Shown piece by piece: positions 16,590-24,476 of a stretch of DNA of 42,202 bases (position 1 is the first letter of the stretch; the number at the start of each line of letters is the position of its first letter). The DNA comes from an uncultured bacterium (GTDB lineage Bacteria > Planctomycetota > Uabimicrobiia > Uabimicrobiales > JABWCH01). The notes beneath the pieces are model-generated. The model was not told the origin of the DNA, did no database searches, and saw only the letters and a list, made by a program, of their open reading frames with translations. A program made the translations under genes and the position numbers. The stretch is taken from contig CALKWO010000125.1 of NCBI GenBank assembly GCA_938003875.1, positions 1 through 42,202 on the forward strand. The letters are read 5' to 3'.

Positions 16590-18808
16590 AACGTGGATTT
16601 CGATAGGGCTGATTTAAAAATTGCTATTTTTTCTTACTGTGGTATCCTTGATAGCAAAAATAAAAGTTATATTTAAAAAGAGAGAGGATATGAGTAAGAT
16701 ATTTGTAATGATCGTAGTGTTTTTGGTGTTGAATTGCGGACATGTCGAAGCAAGCAATGTTCCTGTAAATCGGGTATCTAAGGGATTATCAGAAGGTGGT
16801 AAAACGAATACACAGAGGCAAGCCCATTCAGAAGCATCGGAGCATGCAAAGAGTAGCAAAAGACAGCGTGTTCCTAAGCTTGAGAGAGATTTAAGAAATA
16901 AGAGAAAGACAGCCAAGATAATCCGAAAGAGAAGAGGAAGACCCCATAAACAGTGTAGCAAGCAACGAAAGTCTAAAGGCAAAGAATATAGAAGAACAAA
17001 GGCATTGGAAGAAATGAGTATGCCCAAAGTCATTACAAAGAAGATAGGGTCGTCTCCGATACTGGAACATTATATTAAACGAATGGGAATAGTGGAAATC
17101 ATTGATCGTATGATACCAGTCCACGATGGGAGAAAGATTACACATGGAGAAATGGTAGCGGGGTTGATGATATATCTTCTTAATGGTGGGAGGGCTTTGT
17201 ATCGGATGGAACAATGGGCACAAGAAACAGCGATATTGAGCCATGTTTTTCCTAAGTATCAACCAAACGATTGGACGGATGATCGAATAGCGGATACGCT
17301 GGAGGAGCTTTATAAAGCGGGTTTGGCAAAGATAGAGGGATCGGTAAGTTCAAACATCGTTATAACCTTTAACATAAGCCTTGAAAATATTCACTATGAT
17401 ACGACAAGTGTTTCAATGTGGGGGACATACGACGATTCTGCTGGAAAACCGGCAGTAGTGATAACATTCGGCTTCAATAAAGATCATCGGGCCGACCTAA
17501 AACAGATCGTGATGGGTATGGCAGTGAGTGGAGACGGAGGTGTCCCAATAGCTTCTGGGACACATAATGGAAATACTAGTGATTCTGTCCTGCCCATTTC
17601 ATACTGGGAAAGGCTGCGAAAGTTAGCAGGAAAAAATCCCTTTTGTTTCATAGGAGACTGTAAAATTGCGAGCAAGAAGACGTTGGGGAAAATATGCAGT
17701 AAGAATGGACAATTTCTTGCTCCAATGCCTATGACAGAAGCAGAGCAAACGAAATTACTTAATAAATTGAAAGATAATCAGTTACGTTTAGAACCAGTGG
17801 ACTTAGAAACAGAGAAAACTCTTAGACCTATTTACGAGAAGCGTACAGATCGTCCTAGCAACCGACAAAAAGAAAAGAACATGGACCAAAAAGAAGATCA
17901 TTACAAAGTATGTGAAGAGCCTTTAGAAATCGAGGACGATAAAGGCCATAAGCATTGTATTCGTAAACTCATTATTCATAGTCGAAGACTGACTGCTCAG
18001 AAGGCAGAAACTCGTGAACGCCACTTACAAAAAGCAGAAAAGCAGTTGCAGGATTTACGGGGAAAGCTTAATAAGAAAAAATTAACTACACCAGGACCCA
18101 TTGAGGCAGCCGTGCAACGAATATTATGCACTTGTAAAGCACAGGGACTCCTCAAGTTTGAGATGAAGGAATACACTCAGTTTTTACACAAAAAGATCGG
18201 CAAAGGAAGACCGGGGCCTCTTAGCCAGTATATAGATGAAATCAGAACCCACTATGATATTAAAGTATGGCGTGATCTACAAACCATAGAACAAAAAGCT
18301 ATGCTTGATGGTTTCTTTCTTATGGTAAGTAATCTCGGTTCTCAACGATGGACACCTTCTGCCTTGTTATCTCTTTATAAACAACAATACAAAGTAGAGC
18401 GTGTTTTTAGTGTCTTGAAAAGCCCTTTAGCCGTCTCTCCTATGTTGCTTTCAAAGCCCAAGAATATTTGTTCGATGATGTCCATAATGACTTTTACTCT
18501 TCAGCTCTATACTCTTATTCAGAGACAAGTTGCACAAGAACTCTTACGTCGTGGCTACCCCCTTGATGGTCTGATGCCTAATAAAATCCAAACCTGGCGT
18601 CCACAGACCGACAATCTTTTGGCTGCTTTTGATAACGTGGCTTTTGTAGAGATTTCTCAAAATGACCGTTCTTATTTTCAAAGTACCACGCTAAGTCCTC
18701 TTCAGTTGGAAATTCTGCGAATATTAGCGGTACCGGTTGGGAGTTACTCTGCTGAGATTTTTTCTCAAAATTTCAAAATTACCTGAGATACCTATCGAAA
18801 TCCACGTT
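16590..18808 (+). mobile_element. IS1634-like insertion sequence
   Basis: Perfect 18-bp terminal inverted repeats bound the element: AACGTGGATTTCGATAGG at 16590-16607 and its reverse complement at 18791-18808. Inside is a single full-length DDE transposase gene. Total length is 2219 bp. I could not identify a convincing target-site duplication. The element sits between the core-gene region and the CRISPR region and directly precedes a TnpB fragment. Confidence 0.85.
16690..18786 (+). CDS. IS1634-family DDE transposase with an unusual N-terminal extension
   Basis: 698 residues from ATG 16690, which follows AGAGAGGAT; the longer frame from 16621 lacks a ribosome binding site. From residue about 118 the protein matches the DUF4277 N-terminal domain of IS1634-type transposases (GSSPILEHYIKRMGIVEIID), followed by the DDE domain: Asp237 in HYDTTSVSMWG, Asp323 in FIGDCKIA and Glu570 in YKVERVFSVLKSP. 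The first 117 residues are atypical. Residues 1-22 look like a signal peptide (hydrophobic run ending HVEAS), followed by a very basic region with an AT-hook-like RKRRGRP at 79-85. The gene appears intact and possibly active. Confidence 0.87.
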   Translation: MSKIFVMIVVFLVLNCGHVEASNVPVNRVSKGLSEGGKTNTQRQAHSEASEHAKSSKRQRVPKLERDLRNKRKTAKIIRKRRGRPHKQCSKQRKSKGKEYRRTKALEEMSMPKVITKKIGSSPILEHYIKRMGIVEIIDRMIPVHDGRKITHGEMVAGLMIYLLNGGRALYRMEQWAQETAILSHVFPKYQPNDWTDDRIADTLEELYKAGLAKIEGSVSSNIVITFNISLENIHYDTTSVSMWGTYDDSAGKPAVVITFGFNKDHRADLKQIVMGMAVSGDGGVPIASGTHNGNTSDSVLPISYWERLRKLAGKNPFCFIGDCKIASKKTLGKICSKNGQFLAPMPMTEAEQTKLLNKLKDNQLRLEPVDLETEKTLRPIYEKRTDRPSNRQKEKNMDQKEDHYKVCEEPLEIEDDKGHKHCIRKLIIHSRRLTAQKAETRERHLQKAEKQLQDLRGKLNKKKLTTPGPIEAAVQRILCTCKAQGLLKFEMKEYTQFLHKKIGKGRPGPLSQYIDEIRTHYDIKVWRDLQTIEQKAMLDGFFLMVSNLGSQRWTPSALLSLYKQQYKVERVFSVLKSPLAVSPMLLSKPKNICSMMSIMTFTLQLYTLIQRQVAQELLRRGYPLDGLMPNKIQTWRPQTDNLLAAFDNVAFVEISQNDRSYFQSTTLSPLQLEILRILAVPVGSYSAEIFSQNFKIT

Positions 18809-18826
18809 AAAAGACAAGACGATTAA

Positions 18827-19144
18827 AGTAGTGCATTCCCTAAAATCCAGACTGGTGATAGTATTCTTGTAAGTATCCAGCAGGAAAGCTATACTAGCAA
18901 ATGCTCCGCTCTCGACTTGGAAAAAATAGCTAAACATGAAGACCATGTTTATGCAGGGAAGAGAATCAAACGCGGTTTGTTTGCTTCTGCTTTGGGTGTT
19001 ATTATCAATGCCGATATTAATGGAGCTTTGAATATTTTGCGCAAAGCCATTGGAGATAATTTTCTCCAACCTCTTATTCAAAAAGTAGCTCGGCTAATAC
19101 CGAGTAGTGGTTATTTGTCCTATCCATTGAAGGTTTATTTATAA
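18827..19144 (+). pseudogene. tnpB: C-terminal fragment of TnpB (IS200/IS605 OrfB)
   Basis: The frame is open from 18827 to the stop at 19144. It carries the end of TnpB: QESYTSKCSALDLEKI with the conserved Tyr-Thr-Ser-Lys-Cys, HVYAGKRIKRGLF, and INADINGALNIL, which contains the last RuvC-type aspartate. Intact TnpB has about 370-400 residues, so about three quarters are missing. The part before VSIQQ no longer matches and may be frameshifted. The adjacent IS ends at 18808, so IS insertion or later deletion probably removed the rest. Confidence 0.8.
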
Positions 19145-19329
19145 AATATATAATATTCTTTTATATATTTATAACTTTCTTTCATAAAACCGGTACATAG
19201 AGCATATCCTTGTTCTTGAATCGATCTCACAGACACCTTCTTAGCAGAATATCCAAGTCTACACATCGTAGTAATTTTATAAGTATATAAATATTTAAAT
19301 ATAAAATTTCAAAAAAAATACTGCTGCAT
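19145..19329. other. AT-rich gap after the TnpB fragment
   Basis: No ORF with a credible start and no strong hairpin. The stretch is mostly A/T runs and may include the eroded right end of the former IS605-type element. Confidence 0.4.
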
Positions 19330-19358
19330 TTGCATTTTTACCAATATTGCCTTATAAT
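19330..19358 (+). promoter_or_regulatory. Promoter of the secreted 130-residue protein
   Basis: TTGCAT at 19330-19335 and a perfect TATAAT at 19353-19358, separated by 17 bp. The predicted start is near 19365, giving a 65-nt leader before ATG 19430. Confidence 0.55.
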
Positions 19359-19429
19359 AAGACAACGAACAGTGATCCTAGTTCTAAGAAATCTTAGATA
19401 TTCTATCCAAGTTAGAAAGGAATAAAAAT

Positions 19430-19822
19430 ATGTATTTCAAATTTTCTTTAACATTACTATTATGCTTGTTTTACTTGTGCGGAACAGCTTCGGCTGGAAA
19501 TGAAACCATCAAAGATAAAGTAGAAATCAAAGGCGTTACCTTTGAATATAATGAAGTAAAATATGGAAGCAGTGGAACTGGCCAGAGAGGCATCAAAATA
19601 TGGCGTAAAGGTGTAGCCAAAGATGTCAATTCCTACAAATTTTCCCCCAACCCCCATGACAATTCCAAAAAATACCCTAAGCTGGCAAAAGAATTTTACA
19701 AAGCCGCTGCAACAGCAATAGGCAACTTTGTCACAGACAAAGCTAACAACAACAAATATCCCGCTCCTGGCAAACTCAAATTTAGATGGGAAAGCGTCGA
19801 GTATACCTGCGCTGCCCCATAA
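19430..19822 (+). CDS. Secreted protein of unknown function
   Basis: 130 residues. Residues 1-22 (ending GTASAG) are a strong signal peptide with an AxA cleavage site. The mature part of 108 residues is basic, soluble and has one cysteine near the end (EYTCAAP), with KFRWESVEY just before it. No family recognised. AAAGGAAT gives a ribosome binding site. It has its own promoter and a terminator at 19919, so it is an independent unit lying between the transposon remnants and the cas genes. Nothing links it to CRISPR function except position. Confidence 0.75.
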   Translation: MYFKFSLTLLLCLFYLCGTASAGNETIKDKVEIKGVTFEYNEVKYGSSGTGQRGIKIWRKGVAKDVNSYKFSPNPHDNSKKYPKLAKEFYKAAATAIGNFVTDKANNNKYPAPGKLKFRWESVEYTCAAP

Positions 19823-19918
19823 ATCACAATAACCAACCCTGACGACAAAGCAGACTCATCTGCTCTCGCTAATAAAGTTATCCACCTCAAATCTTCAAAA
19901 AAGGGAAAATTCCCCTTC

Positions 19919-19946
19919 AAAAAGGGAAATCTTTCCCTTTTTTTTT
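19919..19946 (+). terminator. Intrinsic terminator after the secreted protein gene
   Basis: AAAAAGGGAAA, a two-base gap and TTTCCCTTTTT make an 11-base inverted repeat running into nine or more T residues, about 100 nt after the stop codon. The A-rich left side could also terminate leftward transcription. Confidence 0.65.
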
Positions 19947-19983
19947 AGATTTCCCCCACCCAATTTCCAATCAAATAACAATA

Positions 19984-20013
19984 TTGTAAAAAACTCCTTT
20001 ATTTTTTTTACAA
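19984..20013. promoter_or_regulatory. Palindrome upstream of the cas operon
   Basis: TTGTAAAAAA at 19984-19993 and TTTTTTACAA at 20004-20013 form a perfect 10-bp inverted repeat with a 10-nt loop, 100 bp before cas6. TACAAT-like -10 boxes overlap its right arm (20009-20014 and 20016-20021). It could be an operator over the cas promoter. Alternatively it is only an A/T-rich hairpin. Confidence 0.35.
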
Positions 20014-20113
20014 TCTACAATAAAAATTCAATTTTTTCTCCATTTGGTATCACTTTTGCTGAATAAAAATGGCAGATTTGAATGATTTAAACTATTTTTT
20101 CAAAGGGATACCA

Positions 20114-20941
20114 ATGCGTCTTCAATTAACCTTAAAGCCATTAGAAAAAAATTCTGTGATTCCCATTAACTATCAATACCCTATTGCAGCAGCAATCTAT
20201 AAAATTCTCTCTTGCTCCTGCGAAGAATACGCTACATGGTTGCACGATAGAGGATACCTTTCTTCTGATGGCAAACCCATGAAATTTTTTGTATTCTCCC
20301 GCCTGTCTATTGACGAACAGGAACAGAGAGGAAACATGCTCATTGCCAAAAATTTTTCCCTCTGTAGGCTCACTCTTTCCTCTCCCATGCTAAACGATTT
20401 TTTCAACAATTTTCTTATAGGCCTCTTTCAAAATCAAACCTTCGATATTGGCAATAGAGAAACTGTGGCGAGATTTGTCATCAAAGACATAGAAGCACTT
20501 CCGCCTTGTGGTTTATATCGTCCAGAGATCCGACAAGAAAGCATCATCAAATTCAAATGCCTCTCTCCTATAGTGCTTTCTACCATGCAAGAATACCAAG
20601 GAGAACTAAGGCAACACTATTTTCGTCCTGATGATCCCAATCTAAGCGAAGCCATACGAAAAAATCTCATCCATAAATTCCATACCATGACCCAATCCTA
20701 TCCCAAAGATGATAGCCTGGAATTCATTCTGGATGAGCAATATATCCAACGTAAAGGCGGGGCATCTAAAATATCCAAACTTATCTCGATTTGCGAAGGT
20801 GATGAAAGCAGAGAAGTAAAAATAAAATCCTTTACATGCCCATTTTTTCTAAAAGGCAGTATAGAACTTATACAATGTGCTTATGAATGTGGTATTGGAG
20901 AAAAAAATTCTCTTGGCTTTGGTATGATAGAAATGGTATAA
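20114..20941 (+). CDS. cas6: CRISPR endoribonuclease Cas6 (first copy)
   Basis: 275 residues from ATG 20114. This start has AAAGGGA 6-7 nt upstream and gives the usual Cas6 beginning (MRLQLTLKPLEKN then PINYQYPIAAAIYKIL). The in-frame ATG at 20069 lacks a ribosome binding site. Cas6 cuts the pre-crRNA inside each repeat, leaving an 8-nt 5' handle (here AUUGAAAC). The likely catalytic histidine is His44 in ATWLHDRGY. The C-terminal glycine-rich loop GIGEKNSLGFGMIEM is intact. First gene of the cas cluster, 119 bp before the second Cas6. Confidence 0.92.
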   Translation: MRLQLTLKPLEKNSVIPINYQYPIAAAIYKILSCSCEEYATWLHDRGYLSSDGKPMKFFVFSRLSIDEQEQRGNMLIAKNFSLCRLTLSSPMLNDFFNNFLIGLFQNQTFDIGNRETVARFVIKDIEALPPCGLYRPEIRQESIIKFKCLSPIVLSTMQEYQGELRQHYFRPDDPNLSEAIRKNLIHKFHTMTQSYPKDDSLEFILDEQYIQRKGGASKISKLISICEGDESREVKIKSFTCPFFLKGSIELIQCAYECGIGEKNSLGFGMIEMV

Positions 20942-21060
20942 AATAAAGTAAATTTGTAGAAAAAAATATTTATAGGTAAGATTGTATCAAAAATAATCGT
21001 ATTGAATGAGAAAAGCTATATCCCATACCTAAAACAAAACCAGAAAGGAAAAACGAAAAT

Positions 21061-21714
21061 ATGAGAGTTCATATCAAAACAACCAAAAATAAAACGCCTG
21101 TGCCTTTCGACTACCAAGAAGTGCTTGTCTCTACATTTCATAAATGGTCTCGGCATGCTATATCGAATGAAATCGCATCATATTCATTGTCTTGGTTACA
21201 AAATGGGCGTAGTTTATCCGATAGCCTGGATTTCCCTGGAGGAGCATACTGGTTTATCAGCTTTTACCATGAGGAAATGGGAAAAAAATTGGTTCAAGGG
21301 ATTTTGGAATCCCCACAAATAGGATATGGGATGGCAGCCGAAGATGTAGTAATCCAAGAGACTCCCCATTTCGAAACAAAGGAGACATTTAGCGTTGCCT
21401 CCCCCATTTTGATCCGAAAAAAATCAGACAACAAAACTGATTTTGTATATTTCGATTCCCCTGAGGCCGATGAACTAATGACAGAGACTCTCAAAACAAA
21501 ACTCAGAAAGGAAAATCTTCCAGATGAAAATGTTTCCGTGAAGTTTGATAAAACCTATGCGCAAGCCAAAATCAAAGCATCTATTTACAAAGGCATCACA
21601 AACAAAGGAAGCATCTGCCCTATCATCATTTCAGGGAGTAGCGAGCAAGTCTCTTTCGCATGGTGTGTAGGTGTCGGTCATTCTACAGGAATCGGTTTTG
21701 GAGCATTGAAATAA
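21061..21714 (+). CDS. cas6: Second Cas6-type endoribonuclease
   Basis: 217 residues and clearly different from the first Cas6. It starts MRVHIKTTKNKTPVPFDYQ, has FHKWSRHAISNEIASYSLSW (His27 is the likely catalytic residue, with Lys28 beside it) and FPGGAYWFISFY. It ends with the glycine-rich loop GVGHSTGIGFGALK. This is the short Cas6 type found with Bacteroidetes-like I-B/PGING loci. It sits 4 bp before cas5 and so belongs to the first effector module. The first Cas6 may serve the other module, or the two may share the single repeat type; the sequence does not decide. Confidence 0.82.
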   Translation: MRVHIKTTKNKTPVPFDYQEVLVSTFHKWSRHAISNEIASYSLSWLQNGRSLSDSLDFPGGAYWFISFYHEEMGKKLVQGILESPQIGYGMAAEDVVIQETPHFETKETFSVASPILIRKKSDNKTDFVYFDSPEADELMTETLKTKLRKENLPDENVSVKFDKTYAQAKIKASIYKGITNKGSICPIIISGSSEQVSFAWCVGVGHSTGIGFGALK

Positions 21715-21718
21715 AAAG

Positions 21719-22297
21719 ATGGAAACTTACTTTATCGTAAAATACAGAGGCCCGTTTGGTTTTATCAAACCCTGGACTGCTGTGCGTGACAGCGAAACCT
21801 TTAGCCAGCAATTTTTGACTCCTTCTATTCTGGAAGGGATCGAAAAAAAATTGTTCCCTGAGCTTCTATCCCAAAAAGGTAAGATTCTTAAAATCCAGAG
21901 ACATCGTCTCAACTATCGGGGGATTGATGTACAGCAAGAACGTACCTGGTCTAAAGGCGGTTTCCGATCACAAAAAGAAAAAAATGTCTACAAAAATAAC
22001 ATGGGAATCTTGAATCGAGGAGTATTGCTTGAACCCAATCTATACCTCGCTTTTTATAGAGAAGAAGATGCAAAGAATGCTTTTTGGCAACATATATGTC
22101 TATGCCGTAATGAAGATATCCTCTTTCCCGATGAAATCTTCGAACTAGAGCAAAAAGATTTCGACAAAATCGAAGGCTTTGAGCTTATATTCTCTGATAG
22201 TCAAAATGGCTTTAAAGTAGGGCATAACCGCTTTGCCAATGCAGAAGAAATGTATGGAATATTGAAGTCTTTCGGAAATCCTGTAAGGAATCCATAA
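21719..22297 (+). CDS. cas5: Cas5, PGING-like subtype
   Basis: 192 residues. The conserved beginning YRGPFGFIKPWTAVRDSETF followed by SQQFLTPSILEGI is the ferredoxin-like core of this Cas5 group, and RHRLNYRGIDVQQERT and QHICLCRNEDILFP follow. Cas5 caps the 5' handle of crRNA at the foot of Cascade. It is 4 bp after the second cas6 and 1 bp before cas3, so translation is probably coupled. Subtype naming is from memory of the PGING family (Cas5p) and is less certain than the Cas5 call. Confidence 0.72.
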   Translation: METYFIVKYRGPFGFIKPWTAVRDSETFSQQFLTPSILEGIEKKLFPELLSQKGKILKIQRHRLNYRGIDVQQERTWSKGGFRSQKEKNVYKNNMGILNRGVLLEPNLYLAFYREEDAKNAFWQHICLCRNEDILFPDEIFELEQKDFDKIEGFELIFSDSQNGFKVGHNRFANAEEMYGILKSFGNPVRNP

Positions 22298-22298
22298 A

Positions 22299-24446
22299 AT
22301 GCAAAATCTCGATACGATTTTTGCAAAAAGTGCTAATTATGGAAGCTTGACACTCTTAGAACATTCAGAGCAAGTACTTTATGCAATTGAGCTATTCTCC
22401 CAAAAATTTGCCCATAGCTTCGGTCCTGAGATCGCTCGTCAGGGTGCTGTTCTTCATGATTTAGGAAAAGCCCATCCTTATTTCCAAAGAAAAATCCAGG
22501 AAATAAAAGCAGCCACACTTGCAGAAAATATGGAATGGGACTATATTCACAGGCACGAAATTTCTTCTCTGGCATTTTTACCGATTTTCCCGAAAGAAAA
22601 TTGGAATCCTCTTATAGATATGGTTGTAGGACATCATAAATCCATTCTGCACGATCCTGCTGAAAGAGGAATCCTGGATTTGATAAACACAGACCGAAAC
22701 GTCATCCAAAATCATCTCCAAGATTGGGAGAATTGGTCAGTCTATGGGATAAAAATCTTGGAGAAATTGGGCTTTTCTACACGTTCTATTTCAAGGCAAG
22801 AAGCCCAGGAAGCCATGGAATATGTCATCGAATATTGCAAAAAAAAGACAAATGGCTACTCTCCTTGGAGAGGGCTGCTGCGCGCAGCAGACCATTTTGC
22901 TTCTGCTTTCATGAATCAAACTTCCGAAAAGCTGCCCTCCCTTTTCGAAATTCCAGATTTGGGGTTTTATCGCAATCCGAATCGAAAAAATAGCCTATAC
23001 CCGCTTTCAGAGATTTCCACAGAAGATTTACGAAAGCATACTCTCGTAGTAGCTCCAACTGGAGCGGGAAAAACAGATTTTCTGCTGTGTCGTTGCAAAG
23101 GACGAATTTTCTATACTCTTCCCTTCCAGGCATCCATCAATGCTATGTGGGAAAGAATCCGCAAGGATGTGCCAAACGGAGATATCCGCCTACAGCACTC
23201 CACTTCGAAAATCGTCGCACGAAAATCTGTGGATGAAAAAATTTTGCAACCCTTGGCTGGCTCTTCTATCAAGGTTTTGACACCTCATCAGATAGCGGCT
23301 ATCGTGTTCGGGACTTCTGGCTATGAAAGCATCATGCTGGATATCCAAAATACAGATGTGATCCTCGATGAAATCCATACATACTCGGACTATTCTCGTT
23401 CGATGGTGCTGGCTATTGTAGAAACCCTTTTGCGACTCGATTGCAGAGTACACATCGGAACGGCTACCATGTCTTCCGTACTCTACAATCGCCTTCTGGA
23501 ACTTTTGGGAGGGGAAAAGTCCGTTTATCAGGTTAAATTGCCTGAAGAAACCCTGGATACATTCGATAGACATCAAATCTATAAATTGCAATCTCCAGAA
23601 GAAATAACCGAAATATTGAAAATAGCATTCGCAAATTCAGAAAAAGTTTTGGTGATCTACAATACAGTAGGGGAAGCGCAAGAAGCATACAAAACATTCC
23701 AGAGCATCTTCCCCAATATTCCTATTATGCTGATCCATAGCCGCTTTCGAAGATGCGACAGAGTAGACCTGGAGAGAAAGCTTAAAACGCAGTTTAACGG
23801 AGATGATACTCAACCTGGTTTTGCACCGTGTCTTGTAATCTCTACCCAGGTAGTGGAAGTCAGCCTGGACATTAGCTTTGACAGGATGATTACCCAATGT
23901 GCCCCCTTAGACAGTCTGATCCAGAGATTTGGGAGAGTAAATCGAAAGAGAAGTGCCAATACACTAGGGACATACAAGCCCATTCATGTTCTGCCACTCA
24001 GTAAAAATTCACTTCCCTATGACTTTGATATACTTGCATCCAGCTTCGCAGTCCTTCCTGATCGCGGAGAGATACTGAAAGAACGAAGCTTGCTCCAAAA
24101 AATCGACACAGTCTATCCTAATCTGGATACCAAAGAGATAGATTTGCACCTCATCTACAAAAACGGTCGCTATACGATTCAAGAGCTGACCAACTATAAA
24201 AAGGCTGTTTTGATAGAAGCCTTGCAAATCGAAAGTGCCACTTGCATCCTGGAAGAAGATAAACAAACGTATCTGACTGCCTCTTGGGAAGAAAGAACTT
24301 CCCTGGAAATACCTGTGAATTACAAGACCATTTCCCAATACCAATCTCTTTACCCACAACTGGAAGTAGGGGCATATCCTTTTGTCATCCCTCAAAAAAG
24401 AGAAGAGTGCCAGGAATTAGGTCTAAGAATCGGAAAAACGCAATAA
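22299..24446 (+). CDS. cas3: Cas3 helicase-nuclease of the first module
   Basis: 715 residues. N-terminal HD nuclease: H53-D54 in LHDLGKAHPYF, RHEISSLAF and VVGHHKS. The helicase has Walker A APTGAGKT (252-259, Lys258), DEIH at 357-360, GTATMSS, and the motif VI region STQVVEVSLDISFDR then QRFGRVNRKR. All nuclease and ATPase residues seen are intact. Cas3 is recruited by Cascade to unwind and degrade the targeted DNA. It differs in sequence from the Cas3 at 30412. Unusually it lies before its cas8-like and cas7 genes. Confidence 0.94.
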   Translation: MQNLDTIFAKSANYGSLTLLEHSEQVLYAIELFSQKFAHSFGPEIARQGAVLHDLGKAHPYFQRKIQEIKAATLAENMEWDYIHRHEISSLAFLPIFPKENWNPLIDMVVGHHKSILHDPAERGILDLINTDRNVIQNHLQDWENWSVYGIKILEKLGFSTRSISRQEAQEAMEYVIEYCKKKTNGYSPWRGLLRAADHFASAFMNQTSEKLPSLFEIPDLGFYRNPNRKNSLYPLSEISTEDLRKHTLVVAPTGAGKTDFLLCRCKGRIFYTLPFQASINAMWERIRKDVPNGDIRLQHSTSKIVARKSVDEKILQPLAGSSIKVLTPHQIAAIVFGTSGYESIMLDIQNTDVILDEIHTYSDYSRSMVLAIVETLLRLDCRVHIGTATMSSVLYNRLLELLGGEKSVYQVKLPEETLDTFDRHQIYKLQSPEEITEILKIAFANSEKVLVIYNTVGEAQEAYKTFQSIFPNIPIMLIHSRFRRCDRVDLERKLKTQFNGDDTQPGFAPCLVISTQVVEVSLDISFDRMITQCAPLDSLIQRFGRVNRKRSANTLGTYKPIHVLPLSKNSLPYDFDILASSFAVLPDRGEILKERSLLQKIDTVYPNLDTKEIDLHLIYKNGRYTIQELTNYKKAVLIEALQIESATCILEEDKQTYLTASWEERTSLEIPVNYKTISQYQSLYPQLEVGAYPFVIPQKREECQELGLRIGKTQ

Positions 24447-24476
24447 AATATTATCTTTATATTTGGGTATAATAAC

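Noticed and set aside
16621..16689. Upstream extension of the transposase frame (MLFFLTVV start)
   Set aside because: There is no ribosome binding site, and the start lies close to the terminal repeat. ATG 16690 has AGAGAGG.
16570..18825. Target-site duplication of the IS1634-like element
   Set aside because: TTTAA and TTAAAA flank the two ends, but no exact direct repeat fits both boundaries.
24468..24476. TATAAT just before the Cas8-like gene as evidence of a leaderless transcript
   Set aside because: The box would put the transcription start inside the gene and no -35 box was found. It is noted only in that gene's entry.
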